Position numbers and translations under genes: made by a program. Shown here in pieces: positions 37,588 to 48,919 of a stretch of 64,000 bases of DNA. The stretch comes from Persicaria tinctoria (Eukaryota; Streptophyta; Magnoliopsida; Caryophyllales; Polygonaceae): NCBI GenBank assembly GCA_037127255.1, contig JBANSL010000003.1, positions 45,257,314 through 45,321,313 on the forward strand. Direction: 5' to 3'. A model generated the notes under the pieces. It was not told where the DNA came from. It was given only the letters and a program-made list of their open reading frames with translations, and did not search any database. How positions within the stretch are numbered: the first letter of the stretch is position 1; every line of letters starts with the position of its first letter.

Positions 37588-40039
37588 TCCTTCTTCATTA
37601 CCTCCCTTCCTTCTGGTCACCTTCATCACCATTTGCTCTCCTCCACACCATAGCCTCTGGACTTCACCTCCATCGACACCTCCGAGCTGCATCCAGCACC
37701 AGGCGCAGCCCCGGAGTCCCCTAGCGCCACCATCGAGTCACCGAAGTTCCATCGCTCCCGTTCGAGCGCGACAACCTTCCGATAAGCCATACTCTTTCGT
37801 TTCCAATCCAGATAACCCCTGAGCTTCGCCATCGCACTCACCCATGTCCGGCGCAGGTTCGACGAGCCATCACGAACCACCGACGAAGCCCAGAACTCCA
37901 ATCGAAGCTCCGACGCCCGCGAAACCACCTCGGTGAGCTCCCACCTTTCCTCCCTCTATTTTGATTCGATTCTGACTCGAGTCGGGCTGTGGGAGAGTGT
38001 CGAGTGCGCGTGAGCTGAGTGCGGGGGCATTTGGGTGAACTCGTGAGCCTAGCGATGGCTCCTGCGTAGTCGAGTATGTGTGCGAGGCCGAGCAGCAGCG
38101 AGCGCGAGCACCAGCGGGGCAGAGTCAAGCGGGGCAGCAGACGCGGGAGATCTCCTGTCGAATTCGGAGGAAGAAGAAGCCGACATGGCTCCGTGGGCCC
38201 CACCTCCTTTGATTGGTTTATGATATTTAACCGGGTTGGGATTAATTAAGCGGGTTCGGTTCGGTTCGGGTTTATCCGTTTATTTATTTAACTAATTTGC
38301 GGTATTTAAAATATTATATAATATTATACGAGGATTTTAAAGATAAAATATTATTTTGAGAGATTTATAATGGGTTGGATTTTAGGGGATTTGGAAATAA
38401 TTTATAAATTAAAAAGTGTTAAATAAATGGTCTTTAAAATATCATGTAATACTATTTGAGATTTAAAATATATTATCGGGACTTAAGGATTTCTAAAGAA
38501 TTTGGAAAAGAATTTAAAGGTTGGAAAGTAATCTAATAAATAAATTTAAAAGGGGATTTGGCGAATATTTTCAAGGGTCGGAATACTTAACTATTTATCT
38601 AGGATTTGAAACGGTTTTGAAACTAACTTGGGAATAAGACTTATTCGATGACTAACTAGCATGATAATATGATCGTTTGACTAACAATATGATGTGTATG
38701 ACTAATAGCATGACTTGTGGTGATTTATTATAAAGGGTTAAATATCGGTTACCGATGATGATGATGATGATATATATATATCCTGATGGAAAGTATGAGT
38801 ATGAAATAATAATATGCGAATTTGGCTAAGTATGATATGGAAGTTATCTTAAGTTGATAAGAGATAGTTGATCGTGATGAACTGAAAGTATGGTTGATGC
38901 GAGCTTGTTAATTATCTATTTGTATGAATGTGTGATATATGTGTTCAGAGTGGCTATAGACATATACTCAGTGTATTCTCGTTATGTATTTAGGTGATAC
39001 TCTGTGATTGCGCTATTGTTTGCTGGATTATTCTTTTGCTGATCTTCTAGCAAGGTAAGTACCTCCGGGGCTTACTCAGTAACCAGTACCTCCTGCCTGA
39101 TGTGTCATATAGTATGTAGGTGTTTCATATGCATAAGAGCATGTCATGTAGTATCATGCTTAGGAATTGCACTTACGAATGAGCATTCTTATTCTGTATG
39201 CGTTTGAATACAGAACGGCCATTATCTGTGAGTCCTTGAGTCCTTGCTAGGGTCATAGGGCAGCGCAGTTTCATCGGGTGTTGTCCTCCTTGAGTTATAT
39301 ATATATATATATATATCACGAGATACGAGATGAGCATGAGATACGAGATGAGCATGAGATGCGATATGATGATGAGATTTGATATGCTATAGTATCGAAC
39401 TGGCCAGTCTCCACCCTATCTGGAAGAGGGGTGGTGGTAGAAGAGGGATATACCACTTGGTATTCTTTGTAAAGGCCTTACTTAATATTCTACATATATG
39501 AATTAGGAGCATGATAGTGTGGTTAAGATTTCAGTACTGCATGAAGGCATCCTTTATTCTAGGTATATGCGTATTATATGTCCTCAGCGCGGCCAGAGGA
39601 CCCGCGGGCGGACTCTTGGCCTGACTTGGTGGTATAGTTTCAGGTACCCGATACACTGCTTGATTTTGTGCTGTTATGACGGGGTCTATTCTTATGGCGG
39701 AGAGTGAGTGTTTGAAACCTGACTTCACCAGATTCATGCTTTTGGGATTCTCCCTAATTGTACTCTGTTTTGACCCGGCTTTGCCGTGGCACTGGTTGTA
39801 TCATTTTCAGAACGTATGCCCTTTGAATGATAACGGATTTCCTGCGTTGTAGATTTAGGACAGGTACATGGGTTTACCCCGGGGTTCCCAATGGACCTTT
39901 CGGATTTGGGTGCGAAATCCCACTTTAAACTGCACATCTTCGATTTCAAACCTTCAACCTGTACTCGGGGCGCAAGATCCTAACGAGGGATTTCATCCCT
40001 CGAAACGTAACTCGGGAATCATAATCCCGGGCCGTTCCA
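37588..40039 (+). repeat. LARD-1 copy C, 5' LTR (first 460 bases missing)
   Basis: It matches 54646-57243 of the 3' LTR. It starts inside the TC-rich part and ends CCGTTCCA, where CCGTTACA is expected, just before the PBS. It lacks about 90 bases present at 55180-55280 of its partner. The AG|GTAAGT site is kept (39053-39060). Confidence 0.88.
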
Positions 40040-40043
40040 AAGG

Positions 40044-40060
40044 TGGTATCAGAGCTGAGG
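40044..40060 (+). other. Primer binding site, tRNA-Met type (LARD-1 copy C)
   Basis: TGGTATCAGAGCTGAGG lies four bases after the 5' LTR and is a perfect match to the plant initiator tRNA-Met site. Confidence 0.88.
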
Positions 40061-40285
40061 TTTTGCAATCCGAGTACATAAGGTTGAAGATGGTTTTGAA
40101 AATCGCCCAATGTTTTCAAATGGTTTTGAAAAATGTTTTTAAAAGGGCAAAATGAATTTAATTGGACTTAAACCTAAAATGAATAAAGGGGAAACAATCT
40201 CGTGGGTAGAGACTAAAGCAATAGACATCTCTTATGGATGTAGAACTCGGGAAACGGTAGGCAAAATAATAGCTTTTATTTACAG

Positions 40286-40510
40286 ATGGGCCTAGAAGAC
40301 TCCAAGGAGCACCACGAAGGTTGGAGTGTCGAGTTAGGAGGCCGTGAGGGTCTTGCCCCTCCGGTCAGCTGTCCCTCGAAGGACGGCATAGATCGTCTCT
40401 ATGCTTACGTTATATACACATATATGCAGTTGGGCCCGAGGGCGATCCTTCTCGAAGAGGATCATATTAATCATGTTGATTGCTTCCGTGTTGAGTGCTA
40501 TTGTGCTTAG
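40286..40510 (+). CDS. Small sense ORF after the PBS (LARD-1 copy C)
   Basis: This 74-codon frame begins MGLEDSKEHHEGWSVELGG, about 245 bases after the 5' LTR. The same start and length appear at 21336-21560 and 29403-29627 (minus, copy B), and copy A has a shifted version. It resembles no gag motif I know. Conservation may only reflect the youth of the family. Confidence 0.3.
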   Translation: MGLEDSKEHHEGWSVELGGREGLAPPVSCPSKDGIDRLYAYVIYTYMQLGPRAILLEEDHINHVDCFRVECYCA

Positions 40511-41525
40511 GATAGCGAAATAATCAGAATGCCTTAACTTGAACATGTATGAATGTATGTTTAAACGGGATAGCGGGAGGAAACCTTGTTCTTATGTAAT
40601 CAGATTTTCTGTCTTGTCGGAATAGTTCTTCCATAGTACAACCCCCTTGATAATCCCGATTCCGTTGTCCGTCCCACTAAAGCACTTGGATGTGTTAGTA
40701 AGAGTCGAGAGTGTATGTTCCTCTTGACTTGAGTCCTATTTGTATTCCAACCATAGATGTTCATCGAGTCTCATACCTAATGTCAACATTCTCTACGGGA
40801 AATTGGGTCGGTCAACTAACTACTTTCGGGGATTGTGTATGATGTGAGGGTTACCTGAGGTTGATTATCGACATTCTTCCGAGTTAGGAGTGTGTTATCT
40901 TATGGAGTCATCCCTCTTGAGTCTCGTAATGGTCAACCGTGTCTCCTTGCCAAAAGAGTCTAAAAACGAATTCTACCATCTTCTCTCGGAAACAGCGTGA
41001 ATGTCCTTGTGTCCAGGAAGTCATACTAGCGTCTCACGGGGAAACTGGGTGGTGAGTCGGTGATTGCCCTTAGAGAATTTTGTCAAGTTATAATGATAGC
41101 CTTCTTGTGATTTCATGAAATTGTATATTGGTATTATTCAGCATGACTTGCCCGGTACCTTGCATGGTTGCACTTATGAGTAGATGTATGTGTCGTATGT
41201 ATTGAATCCCCATGATTACCGTCTCTCTTTGAACTAGGTCCATGATAGTGTGCTCAAATCTCGTTGTATGTTAAAACCTGAATCGGATGACTTAGCATGC
41301 CAGATGAACCTCATTGGACCTCATGACTATGTACATGTTTAATAAGTATTGCTAGTATCATGTAGGATATATACCTCCCAGTTATAAGCCCTCATATGAT
41401 TGTGTGACATCTTAGTCTTACTATGTGAATATTCATGTATGTGATGAGATAGTTGCTATACCAACCATGCATGAACTGACCATACCCTTAGCATGATTTT
41501 TAGGGTGCATCTTAGCATGCTTGCC

Positions 41526-42042
41526 TCAATCTCGCAATATTATGACTTGCTTATGTGTGTATCTAAATTGAGTGATAAGTCGTGCATATGATATCCTGTG
41601 ATGTTTGCTAGGTCTTGCATAACTTATGCCATATATGTCCCATGTCAGTCTGTGCATACATGTTCCTAGTCTCTCAAGCATGATTGGTGAATGAAATGAT
41701 AGGTTGCTAGCTTGTTCTGCGCACACATAAAGATGATTATATGAACATGTTATGAATGCATAAATCGATATCCCTTGAGATAGGTGCATACTAGTGTGAA
41801 ATGATGTGATGATATCTCTTGATTTTTATCTGCTTGCGTAGTTGCGTGCCATAATTATATGGGCATCGTTGTAACTCTCGGGTTAGGATCTTCTCCTTGG
41901 TCTCGTCGTCCCAAGTCTTGGTCATTGTCTGAACTCTTAAGGAAGTTGTGTTGTCCGCCATTGTCTCTCCCTTATCTCCGTAACTTCTAACCCTTATGAT
42001 CATTCGATTAGCGCCGATACGCAAGAAAGAACCGAGAACCAA
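41526..42042 (-). other. Conserved antisense ORF pair of LARD-1 (copy C)
   Basis: Frames 41526-41789 (87 codons, starting MHLSQGISIYAF) and 41791-42042 (83 codons, with SYGDKGETMADNTTSLRVQ) match those in copies A and B. No domain is recognised. Confidence 0.3.
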
Positions 42043-42911
42043 GTGGCATTGGAGCGGCGCAGCGGAAGTGTGATGGGTCCATGACCCCTAGGCCCCAGGA
42101 ACAACGTCACTGATGGCAAAAAGGACAAATATATTGCAAAGATGACAGTTGTGAACAGGTTCCTCCCATCTTACACGAGGAAGATCATTCTTAATTCGAA
42201 TTGTGGATTCTTTTATACTAATTGGAATTGATGTTGTGTGATAGGCCTAGAACTGACATAATTGAATGTGTGATGACGGATGTGCTGAATTGGTAGCAAT
42301 GATTGCCTGACTAACTTGTTTCTATGACGATGTGCCTTGGTGCTTGGTATACTGACTTGCGGGTGAGTAGGTTATGGGTTATATGTATGTGAGTGCTTTC
42401 TTCTTGAGCTTGAGTTGTGAGATTCTTTGGTGAGACGGGTTGGAAAGTGGCAGGTGGATAAAGGTATTCGGATTGGGTCATTGGTTGTGTGAGATGGAGT
42501 GTAGGAAAGATGTGTTAGCTTGGGTAGAGCCGAGTGGGCTGGGACTTGTTAGAGATAACGGTCAGCGAGTGTAGTTGAGCTTTCAGGTAGGTATTAGGTG
42601 AAGAGTGGAGTTAGTGTGGCGAGATTCTGAGGGAGAGTTCTTCGTTATAAGTAGAGTAAGGCAATAACGTGTGTGGGTAGTGTAGCTCTAGAGGTGGATG
42701 AGTGACCTAGGAGTGGATCGGGTTAGTCTGCCCAGGGGAGAGTGTTTAGGTAGTCCAGGAGCGGATTGTGGGCAAGCATTATTGATGAGCGATTGAGGAA
42801 TGTCTAAGGAACCGTAGGATTGGGGACTAGGTTTTATGTGCCATGATTGGGAGCGGTTTTCGGTAAGGGATGAGGTTGAGGAATTTTCTAGGAAGAGTAG
42901 TATGAGGTTGC

Positions 42912-45109
42912 TGTTGTTGCAGGAGGATGTGTCAAGTATGAAATAAATATGAAATATAGATCAGACTGACTTCCCTGTCTCAGCAAATAAATACAAGACT
43001 TCCTCCCGTTGTAGTAAGAGAAAAGTCAGGATCGAATCCACGAGGAAGCACGTCAGCAGTTCTCAGGTAGCTATCAGATTCTCACAACAGCAGCAGAAAA
43101 GCAGAAACAAACACAGAAGCAGAAAAGACAAATAACCCGGCAAGGGCAACTGAAATAAAAGCAAAGAACAAACTAAAGACAGAAATAAAAGCAAAGCAAC
43201 AAACGGAAAAAAAAGAAAGCAAAAAGTCGTACTCGATCTCGACCACAAGCTTGTCGAGATCGACAAGAGCAACTCGACACAGAGAACAGAAAGTGAAAAA
43301 TCGACAAAAGAAAACAGAAAACCAACTCGACTAAGACAAACCCAACTCGAGATCGACAAGAGGTAACTCGATCTCGACGAAGCTTCGTCTAGGTCGACCA
43401 GAAACAGAAAAAAGACAGAAACTTTAAAGTTTGCAAATTCAAACACAGAACTCAGAATTTCGGTGAAATAAATCAATATAATAAAAGACCTCCAAGGCTA
43501 GGGTTTCAACACCACAACAATAACCATGCAAAACAACACATAAAGGCATAAAAGATCATGCTTTCCATCAAATAACTTTCGTCATTAACAAATAGGCATA
43601 TAGAGGCTCTCGCATAAACCCTAATTGTTACTAACCCTTTTTCACATAATTAATCCAAGTTGCATTAAGATCACTTTCGCTTCAATAACACAAACAAGGA
43701 TCACCTTCAACTCTCGCAAAAGAATCATGCTTTTTAGGGATAGAAGATGAATCGCACAAAAAATCTGACCTTTATCGCATCGCCTCACATGGCCACCGTC
43801 GGGCTCACCCCAGCCCCAGAAGTGGGTGCACTACTCACGCCTCATTGCAATCGCAGACATTGATTGATGAAAAGAACTGAATTGCATAAACTAAATTCAA
43901 AGCCTTTACAATCTTGGCAATCAACTTTCGCTGTAAGCCAAAACCCTAAAAACCTTAGAACCCCTAAACTGTATCTCTGAATGGAACTACTTGTCTCTGA
44001 CTGAAATTGAATTGTGATGGAATGAATAAAACTGAGCCCCCTAGAGCCTTATTTATAGTGACTAAACCTTGCTAATCAAGGAAATAATCATCTATCTCTA
44101 TCTAAATCTATATCTAAAATTATATCTAAAAGCCTTAAAGATAAATAAATTCTTAAATGGAAATAAATCATAAGGAAAGGATAAAACTAATTAGGGTAGA
44201 TCTTCATGTCTTGATAGATTGTGTCTTCCATAGATAGAACTTGATGTATTTGGATAGAATCTTCCGCCTTCGGCACCAAGGAATCCCAACTCTACTCGGA
44301 CAGGTCATCGACGACGCGTTTCTGGGCACTGCTCTAGTCGACCTCGACAAGGCTTGGTCGACTTCGAGTAGGATTCGTCGTCTGGTGCTTGATGTGGCTC
44401 GTCATGGCTTCCTGGGCTCGTCGACCTTGAGTTGGTCTCGTCGACTTCGATAAGGGCTAGGGCCATCGACTAAACCTTCTCGGGTTACTCAGACATGGCT
44501 CAGGGCGGCTCGTCGATCTCGACAAGGGTTAGTCGAGATCGAGTAGAGGTGGCTCGGCCTCTCGTCCTCGGTTTGGTGTGCTCGACCGGCTCGGACAAGG
44601 ACTCAGGCGCTCGTCGACTTCGACAAGCCCTAGTCGACTTCGAGTACGGTGGCTCGCCGACTAGGGTTTCTCGAGCAGCTCTCCTCGAGGGACTCCGGAT
44701 CTGGTGCTGTGGCTTCGTCGACCTCGAGTAACGGTCCTCGAGATCGAGTTGGCTTCGGAGCTCGGGGAGCTTGGTTCTCGATCATGGCTTTGTCGACTAG
44801 GCTGTGCCCGGACATGCTCGTCTAGGTCGAGTACGCTTACTCGAGATCGAGTAGCCTCGACTCTCAGACTTGTTTGCTGCTTTGACCTTGGACTTCTGTA
44901 GTGGTTTTCCGAGCATTTCCGATCTTCTGTAGAATTGCTGTAAATGCCTCGATTTCTGCGATTTAAACAGAAACTGGTGTAGATTCCATAATTTTGGCAA
45001 ATAAACATAAACTACACAGATTCTGTACTATCTTAACCCAAATGCATGAAATGTATACAGAAATTGATATAAAAGTTACTGTAAAACATGGCAGATTCCG
45101 CTCACAACA
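42912..45109 (-). repeat. Athila-like 3' LTR
   Basis: The repeat is 2198 bp, with + strand boundaries TGTTGTTGCAGG and GCTCACAACA. Both ends (43228-43410 and 44300-44870) are crowded with TCGA-containing words such as GTCGAGATCGACAAG in both orientations. The middle is ordinary AT-rich sequence. An 11-bp inverted repeat lies at 43233-43263. Confidence 0.93.
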
Positions 45110-45124
45110 AACACCCCATACTTA
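45110..45124 (-). other. Polypurine tract (Athila-like)
   Basis: Minus-strand TAAGTATGGGGTGTT directly precedes the 3' LTR. This is the style of tract seen in Athila and Calypso elements. Confidence 0.8.
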
Positions 45125-46567
45125 AGCTTGCTTGTCCTCAAGCAATACTTTTAATTGTCATTCAGGGGAAGTAATAAAAACTCTCAACATCTTAGATTCA
45201 TTCTTATATGTCCCTGCAATCAATTACCATCCTCGAAAAGGTACTAGTGTCACAGATCCATGCATGTGCAAATATGTAAAAGCAACATCTACTCATAAAA
45301 GGAGGGTTATGCACAAATAATTTTTGTGTGACAAAGCATCGATAATCAAGAAGACTTTAATTTAAGCTCATGAAGGAGTAGATTGGTAAAAGGCTAAAAG
45401 GTGGGCAATTTTTGGCAATGTGGTGCTTTTATGATCCGGGGAAATGGATCACTTTCAAACTTGAATTTCCACATTCCTTCTTCCTTTGATTCATCACCTT
45501 TCATAATGCTTTTTTTCATAATAATGCTTTTACCTCTCTAACCTCAGCACTGCCTTCTCGCGAGTCGCAAACATGGGTGTCATGAATGGCCCCGGATACT
45601 TAGTGCGTCGGACTCCTCACAATGTGTCCCATCTCTCCAAACTATTATCTTAGAGAGCAGGGTCAATCTACTTTATCTCCTGAGGTGATTGGATTTTCTT
45701 TCACTCATTAAATTTTCCATATATTTCAAATAATTTCCTTCCAAACTCCAAATATGATATATAACACAAACACCATATAACATCTCCATAATGTAACATC
45801 ATTCTCAACATAATCCCCGGATAAGGTAAAGAATGGAAATATTTAGATCATGTGGAGCAATATTTGAAATAAGGCATATTATGGCTTTTGTGATGCATAA
45901 GCATAGGTAAGGCTAGGAATTAACAATGAGCATTATATGGAAATATAAAGTCCTCCATCATTTTATCATGCAACATGTCAAAAGCAAATTCAAATTTTAC
46001 CTCCTTTCATGGTTTTCAAGAAAATAATGCACTTCATTGTGACTTCCCTTTACTAGGCAATTTCATGCTATATCTTTAATGAATCCAATTTGGCATCGTC
46101 GAGTTCAATATAAGCTTCCATGACATTATTCAAAATTTTCAACGGGGGTCATTTTTCTCAAATTAATGGGGAAAACATGCATATAAGCACATAAATAAAT
46201 AATGCATTCCAAAATAGCCATGTAGCAATTCCAAGAAATAATGCACACATAATGTCAAGTATGGAAAATATGCATAATGTAAGCCCTTCCCCCACCCCAT
46301 ACTTAAACATTACAGTGTCCTCACTATATATAAAAAAAAAAAAAAACAATGTAAAGGGTAAAGAAAGAAACTCACAAGACATGTGTGCAGAGCTGAAAAA
46401 TTTCGAATGGAGCACCTCATAGTCCGAGTAAGCTTTGGTTCTATCCATTGACCTGAAAAAGTAGAAGACATATACCCATAAAAACAAAAACAAAGTCTCA
46501 AATGTCCTAAAAAGTCTTATGTACACGCTCTAGATTTTATAGTCGCTAGGCCGACTTTCATTAATGC
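45125..46567 (-). other. Athila-like 3' noncoding region
   Basis: These 1.44 kb between the polyprotein stop and the PPT hold no convincing gene. In full Athila elements an env-like ORF may occupy this place. A 122-codon hydrophobic frame (46158-46526) is present, but part of it is a poly-T run and part is a second PPT-like block, so it is not called. That block is TAAGTATGGGGTGGGGGAAG on the minus strand at 46286-46305. Confidence 0.7.
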
Positions 46568-48919
46568 TCAAGGTGGTATCTGCAGGGCCCATGTAGCTTG
46601 GGCCTCAAATAAGACTCCATTCTTGTCCATCAGCTGTAATCCTCCAGAATGGATCTTGTTCACCACAAACGGTCCCATCCGCTTCTTGTTGAATTTGTTG
46701 GGAAACCAATGATCCTTTGATTTAGAGACATAGAGCTTGTCTCCAACTTCATACTCTTTAGGCTCATCATTGGAAATCCTACACAATCGCACATACCAAG
46801 GCAGACCTCTCCCATGTATAGATAAATCTTTAATGGAAATAGGAGAAGAAAGATCCATACCTTGACTTACCTTTGCGGAAACGGAATCGGGCACGACGGT
46901 GTTTGGTCGATCTCGACTAGGGCTCCTCGAGATCGACGAGGTTGCTGGCTCTGGTGGTGGTCTGGTCGAAGAGGCAGAAGTCGATGAAGAAGGTGGCTCG
47001 TCGACCTCGAGTTGGCTACTCGACATCGACAAGGACTTTGCTCCTGGCAGGTGGCTCATCGAGGAAACAGGGTTTGGTGGTGCCGACTGGTGGTCGACCT
47101 CGATAAGCCTACTCGAGGTCGAGTAAGGCTTGGGTCCTGGAGTCACCATCGTCGAGGAAGAAGAAGTCGAGGCCGTCGAAGGGTGGTCGATCTCGACAAG
47201 ACCCTTGTCGATCTCGACTAGAGATGGTGCGTCAGGCGGCTTCTGTGTCGAGGAAGCAGGAGTCGTGTTGGCTGGGTTCTTGTCGATCTCGAGTAGCCTA
47301 CTCGAGATTGACGAGGGTGTGGCTTCCGTCTGGCTGCTCGACGAAACTGGCTCCGGTGGAGTCTCCTTGGTCTGGTCGAGATCGACTAGGGTTCTACTCG
47401 ATGTCGAGGAGCCCTGGTTGATCTTGAGCCCATACTTAGCTCCTGTCAAGGCATCCGAAAAATAATGAATCCACAAGGACTTACCTTGGTCTGTGTCAAT
47501 GGGATTCTCTGTGTTTTCCTTGAGGATTGCCATGATCTCCTCCACCTGGGCCTCCATGTCCCTTTTTTCTATCTCCTCAGGGGTCATATTTCTGACCTTG
47601 GGTTCCCCGCAGGTGATGTAGCCAGCTGAGATAGATTTGACCTCTTCCATTGGACCTGTATGCCTTTCAGTTTTATTAAAGGAATACTCAATTACCTCAT
47701 CGCTGATGTTGAAGGTGAGCACTCCTTTCCTTACGCTTATGTTGGCATCCACCGTTGCCAAGAATGGTCTTCCTAGAATAATTGGACAAGCAGGATCTTC
47801 TTGCATATCAACAATTAGGAAATCAGCAGGAACGAAGAATTTACCTACTTGTACTGGTACATTTTCCACCATGCCTGTTGGAATGACCACTGTGTTGTTG
47901 GCCATGTATAGTCTAGCATCCACAGGCTCCAGGGCACCTATCTTAATCTTGGACCAAATCGTTAAAGGCATAATACTAACACTGGCTCCAAGATCACATA
48001 GGGCATTAATTTTGTACGGACCAAATCCAATAGTTATAGCAAACTTACCTGGATCCGGCCTCTTCTCCAGTATGTCCAGATGGCTGCACTCCTCTGTGAT
48101 TTCTGCCATCGATCGCTTTTTGCTCAGAATCTCCTTCAGGAACTTGACGTAGGACGGCATTTCATTGAGAGCCTCTGTGAAGGGGATGGTGACGTTCAGC
48201 TTCTGAAGCATCTTGATGAAGCGCTGAAACTTTTTCTCCGTTGGGTCCTTTAGAGATTTTGTGGGGAAAGGCAGCTTCTTTTTTTGATTCGGAGCCAGAA
48301 CAGACGTCGGAGTTGCTGCAGATTTCTCGACCAGGGGCTCCTCGACATCGACAAGAGGCTTGTCGAGATCGACTGGATTGGGTGCAGTCGAGTTGCTGTT
48401 CGGAGCAGACGAAGATTCTGGCAATTTCTCCTCGAGATCGACGAGAGTCTTGTCGAGGTCGAGTACGGCTTTGTCGAGATCGACTACGGATTTGTCGAGG
48501 TCGACTTGCTGATCTTCGTCGTTCTGCTGCTTTCCAACCTCTGACTCTTGCAGTTGATGGCCGCTTCTGAGTTTTACCGCAGCGACGTGCCCAGTCTTTC
48601 CCTTAGGATTTGGTTCTGAAGATCCAGGGAGTGCTCCTGATTGTCTAGGGATTCCCGCTGCTAGCTGACCAATCTGTGTATCAACTGTTTTCCGCCATGT
48701 ATCAATTTTCCCAAGCCTAGAGTTGACACATTGCATCTGAGTATAGACGGAGTTGAAAGATTGCCTAGTTTCTGAGTGGTTTCTCCGTATTTCTTCCAGG
48801 ACCAGCTGTATATCATCCTTTTTCTGTTCCCTTTCTGGATGTCCTGGAGCTCTGTAGGGCGGGGGATTCCTAGGGACACCTTGGTTCCACTGTGGTTGCT
48901 GAAACCTTTGGTCCCCCAT
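46568..48919 (-). CDS. Gag C-terminal region, protease, VDLDK-repeat spacer and integrase tail
   Basis: The frame is 783 codons. Residues 1-135 continue Athila-type gag (IGQLAAGIPRQ, AVKLRSGHQL). Residues 138-200 hold VDLDK, VVDLDK, VLDLDK, LVDLEE and VDVEE repeats. Residues 205-300 are the region before protease. The retropepsin-like protease has LCDLGASVSIMP (Asp 309), PTGM and ILGRPFL (381-387). Residues 505-670 are Ser/Thr/Pro-rich with LVDLDQ, LLEIDK, LVEIDK, LVEIDH, LIEVDH and LEVDE. Residues 717-780 (EYEVGDKLYVSKSKDHWFP, KRMGPFVV) match the GPF-type integrase C-terminus. RT, RNase H and the integrase catalytic core are missing between them. The start ATG follows the upstream TAA directly in the same frame, so readthrough or reinitiation would be needed. 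The open frame across low-complexity sequence suggests recent activity. Confidence 0.85.
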   Translation of the reverse strand: MGDQRFQQPQWNQGVPRNPPPYRAPGHPEREQKKDDIQLVLEEIRRNHSETRQSFNSVYTQMQCVNSRLGKIDTWRKTVDTQIGQLAAGIPRQSGALPGSSEPNPKGKTGHVAAVKLRSGHQLQESEVGKQQNDEDQQVDLDKSVVDLDKAVLDLDKTLVDLEEKLPESSSAPNSNSTAPNPVDLDKPLVDVEEPLVEKSAATPTSVLAPNQKKKLPFPTKSLKDPTEKKFQRFIKMLQKLNVTIPFTEALNEMPSYVKFLKEILSKKRSMAEITEECSHLDILEKRPDPGKFAITIGFGPYKINALCDLGASVSIMPLTIWSKIKIGALEPVDARLYMANNTVVIPTGMVENVPVQVGKFFVPADFLIVDMQEDPACPIILGRPFLATVDANISVRKGVLTFNISDEVIEYSFNKTERHTGPMEEVKSISAGYITCGEPKVRNMTPEEIEKRDMEAQVEEIMAILKENTENPIDTDQGKSLWIHYFSDALTGAKYGLKINQGSSTSSRTLVDLDQTKETPPEPVSSSSQTEATPSSISSRLLEIDKNPANTTPASSTQKPPDAPSLVEIDKGLVEIDHPSTASTSSSSTMVTPGPKPYSTSSRLIEVDHQSAPPNPVSSMSHLPGAKSLSMSSSQLEVDEPPSSSTSASSTRPPPEPATSSISRSPSRDRPNTVVPDSVSAKVSQGMDLSSPISIKDLSIHGRGLPWYVRLCRISNDEPKEYEVGDKLYVSKSKDHWFPNKFNKKRMGPFVVNKIHSGGLQLMDKNGVLFEAQATWALQIPP

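Noticed and set aside
46158..46526. 122-codon hydrophobic frame as an env-like gene of the Athila-like element
   Set aside because: Its hydrophobicity comes from poly-T and AT-rich noncoding sequence, and it covers a PPT-like block. No signal peptide, transmembrane order or cysteine pattern supports env.
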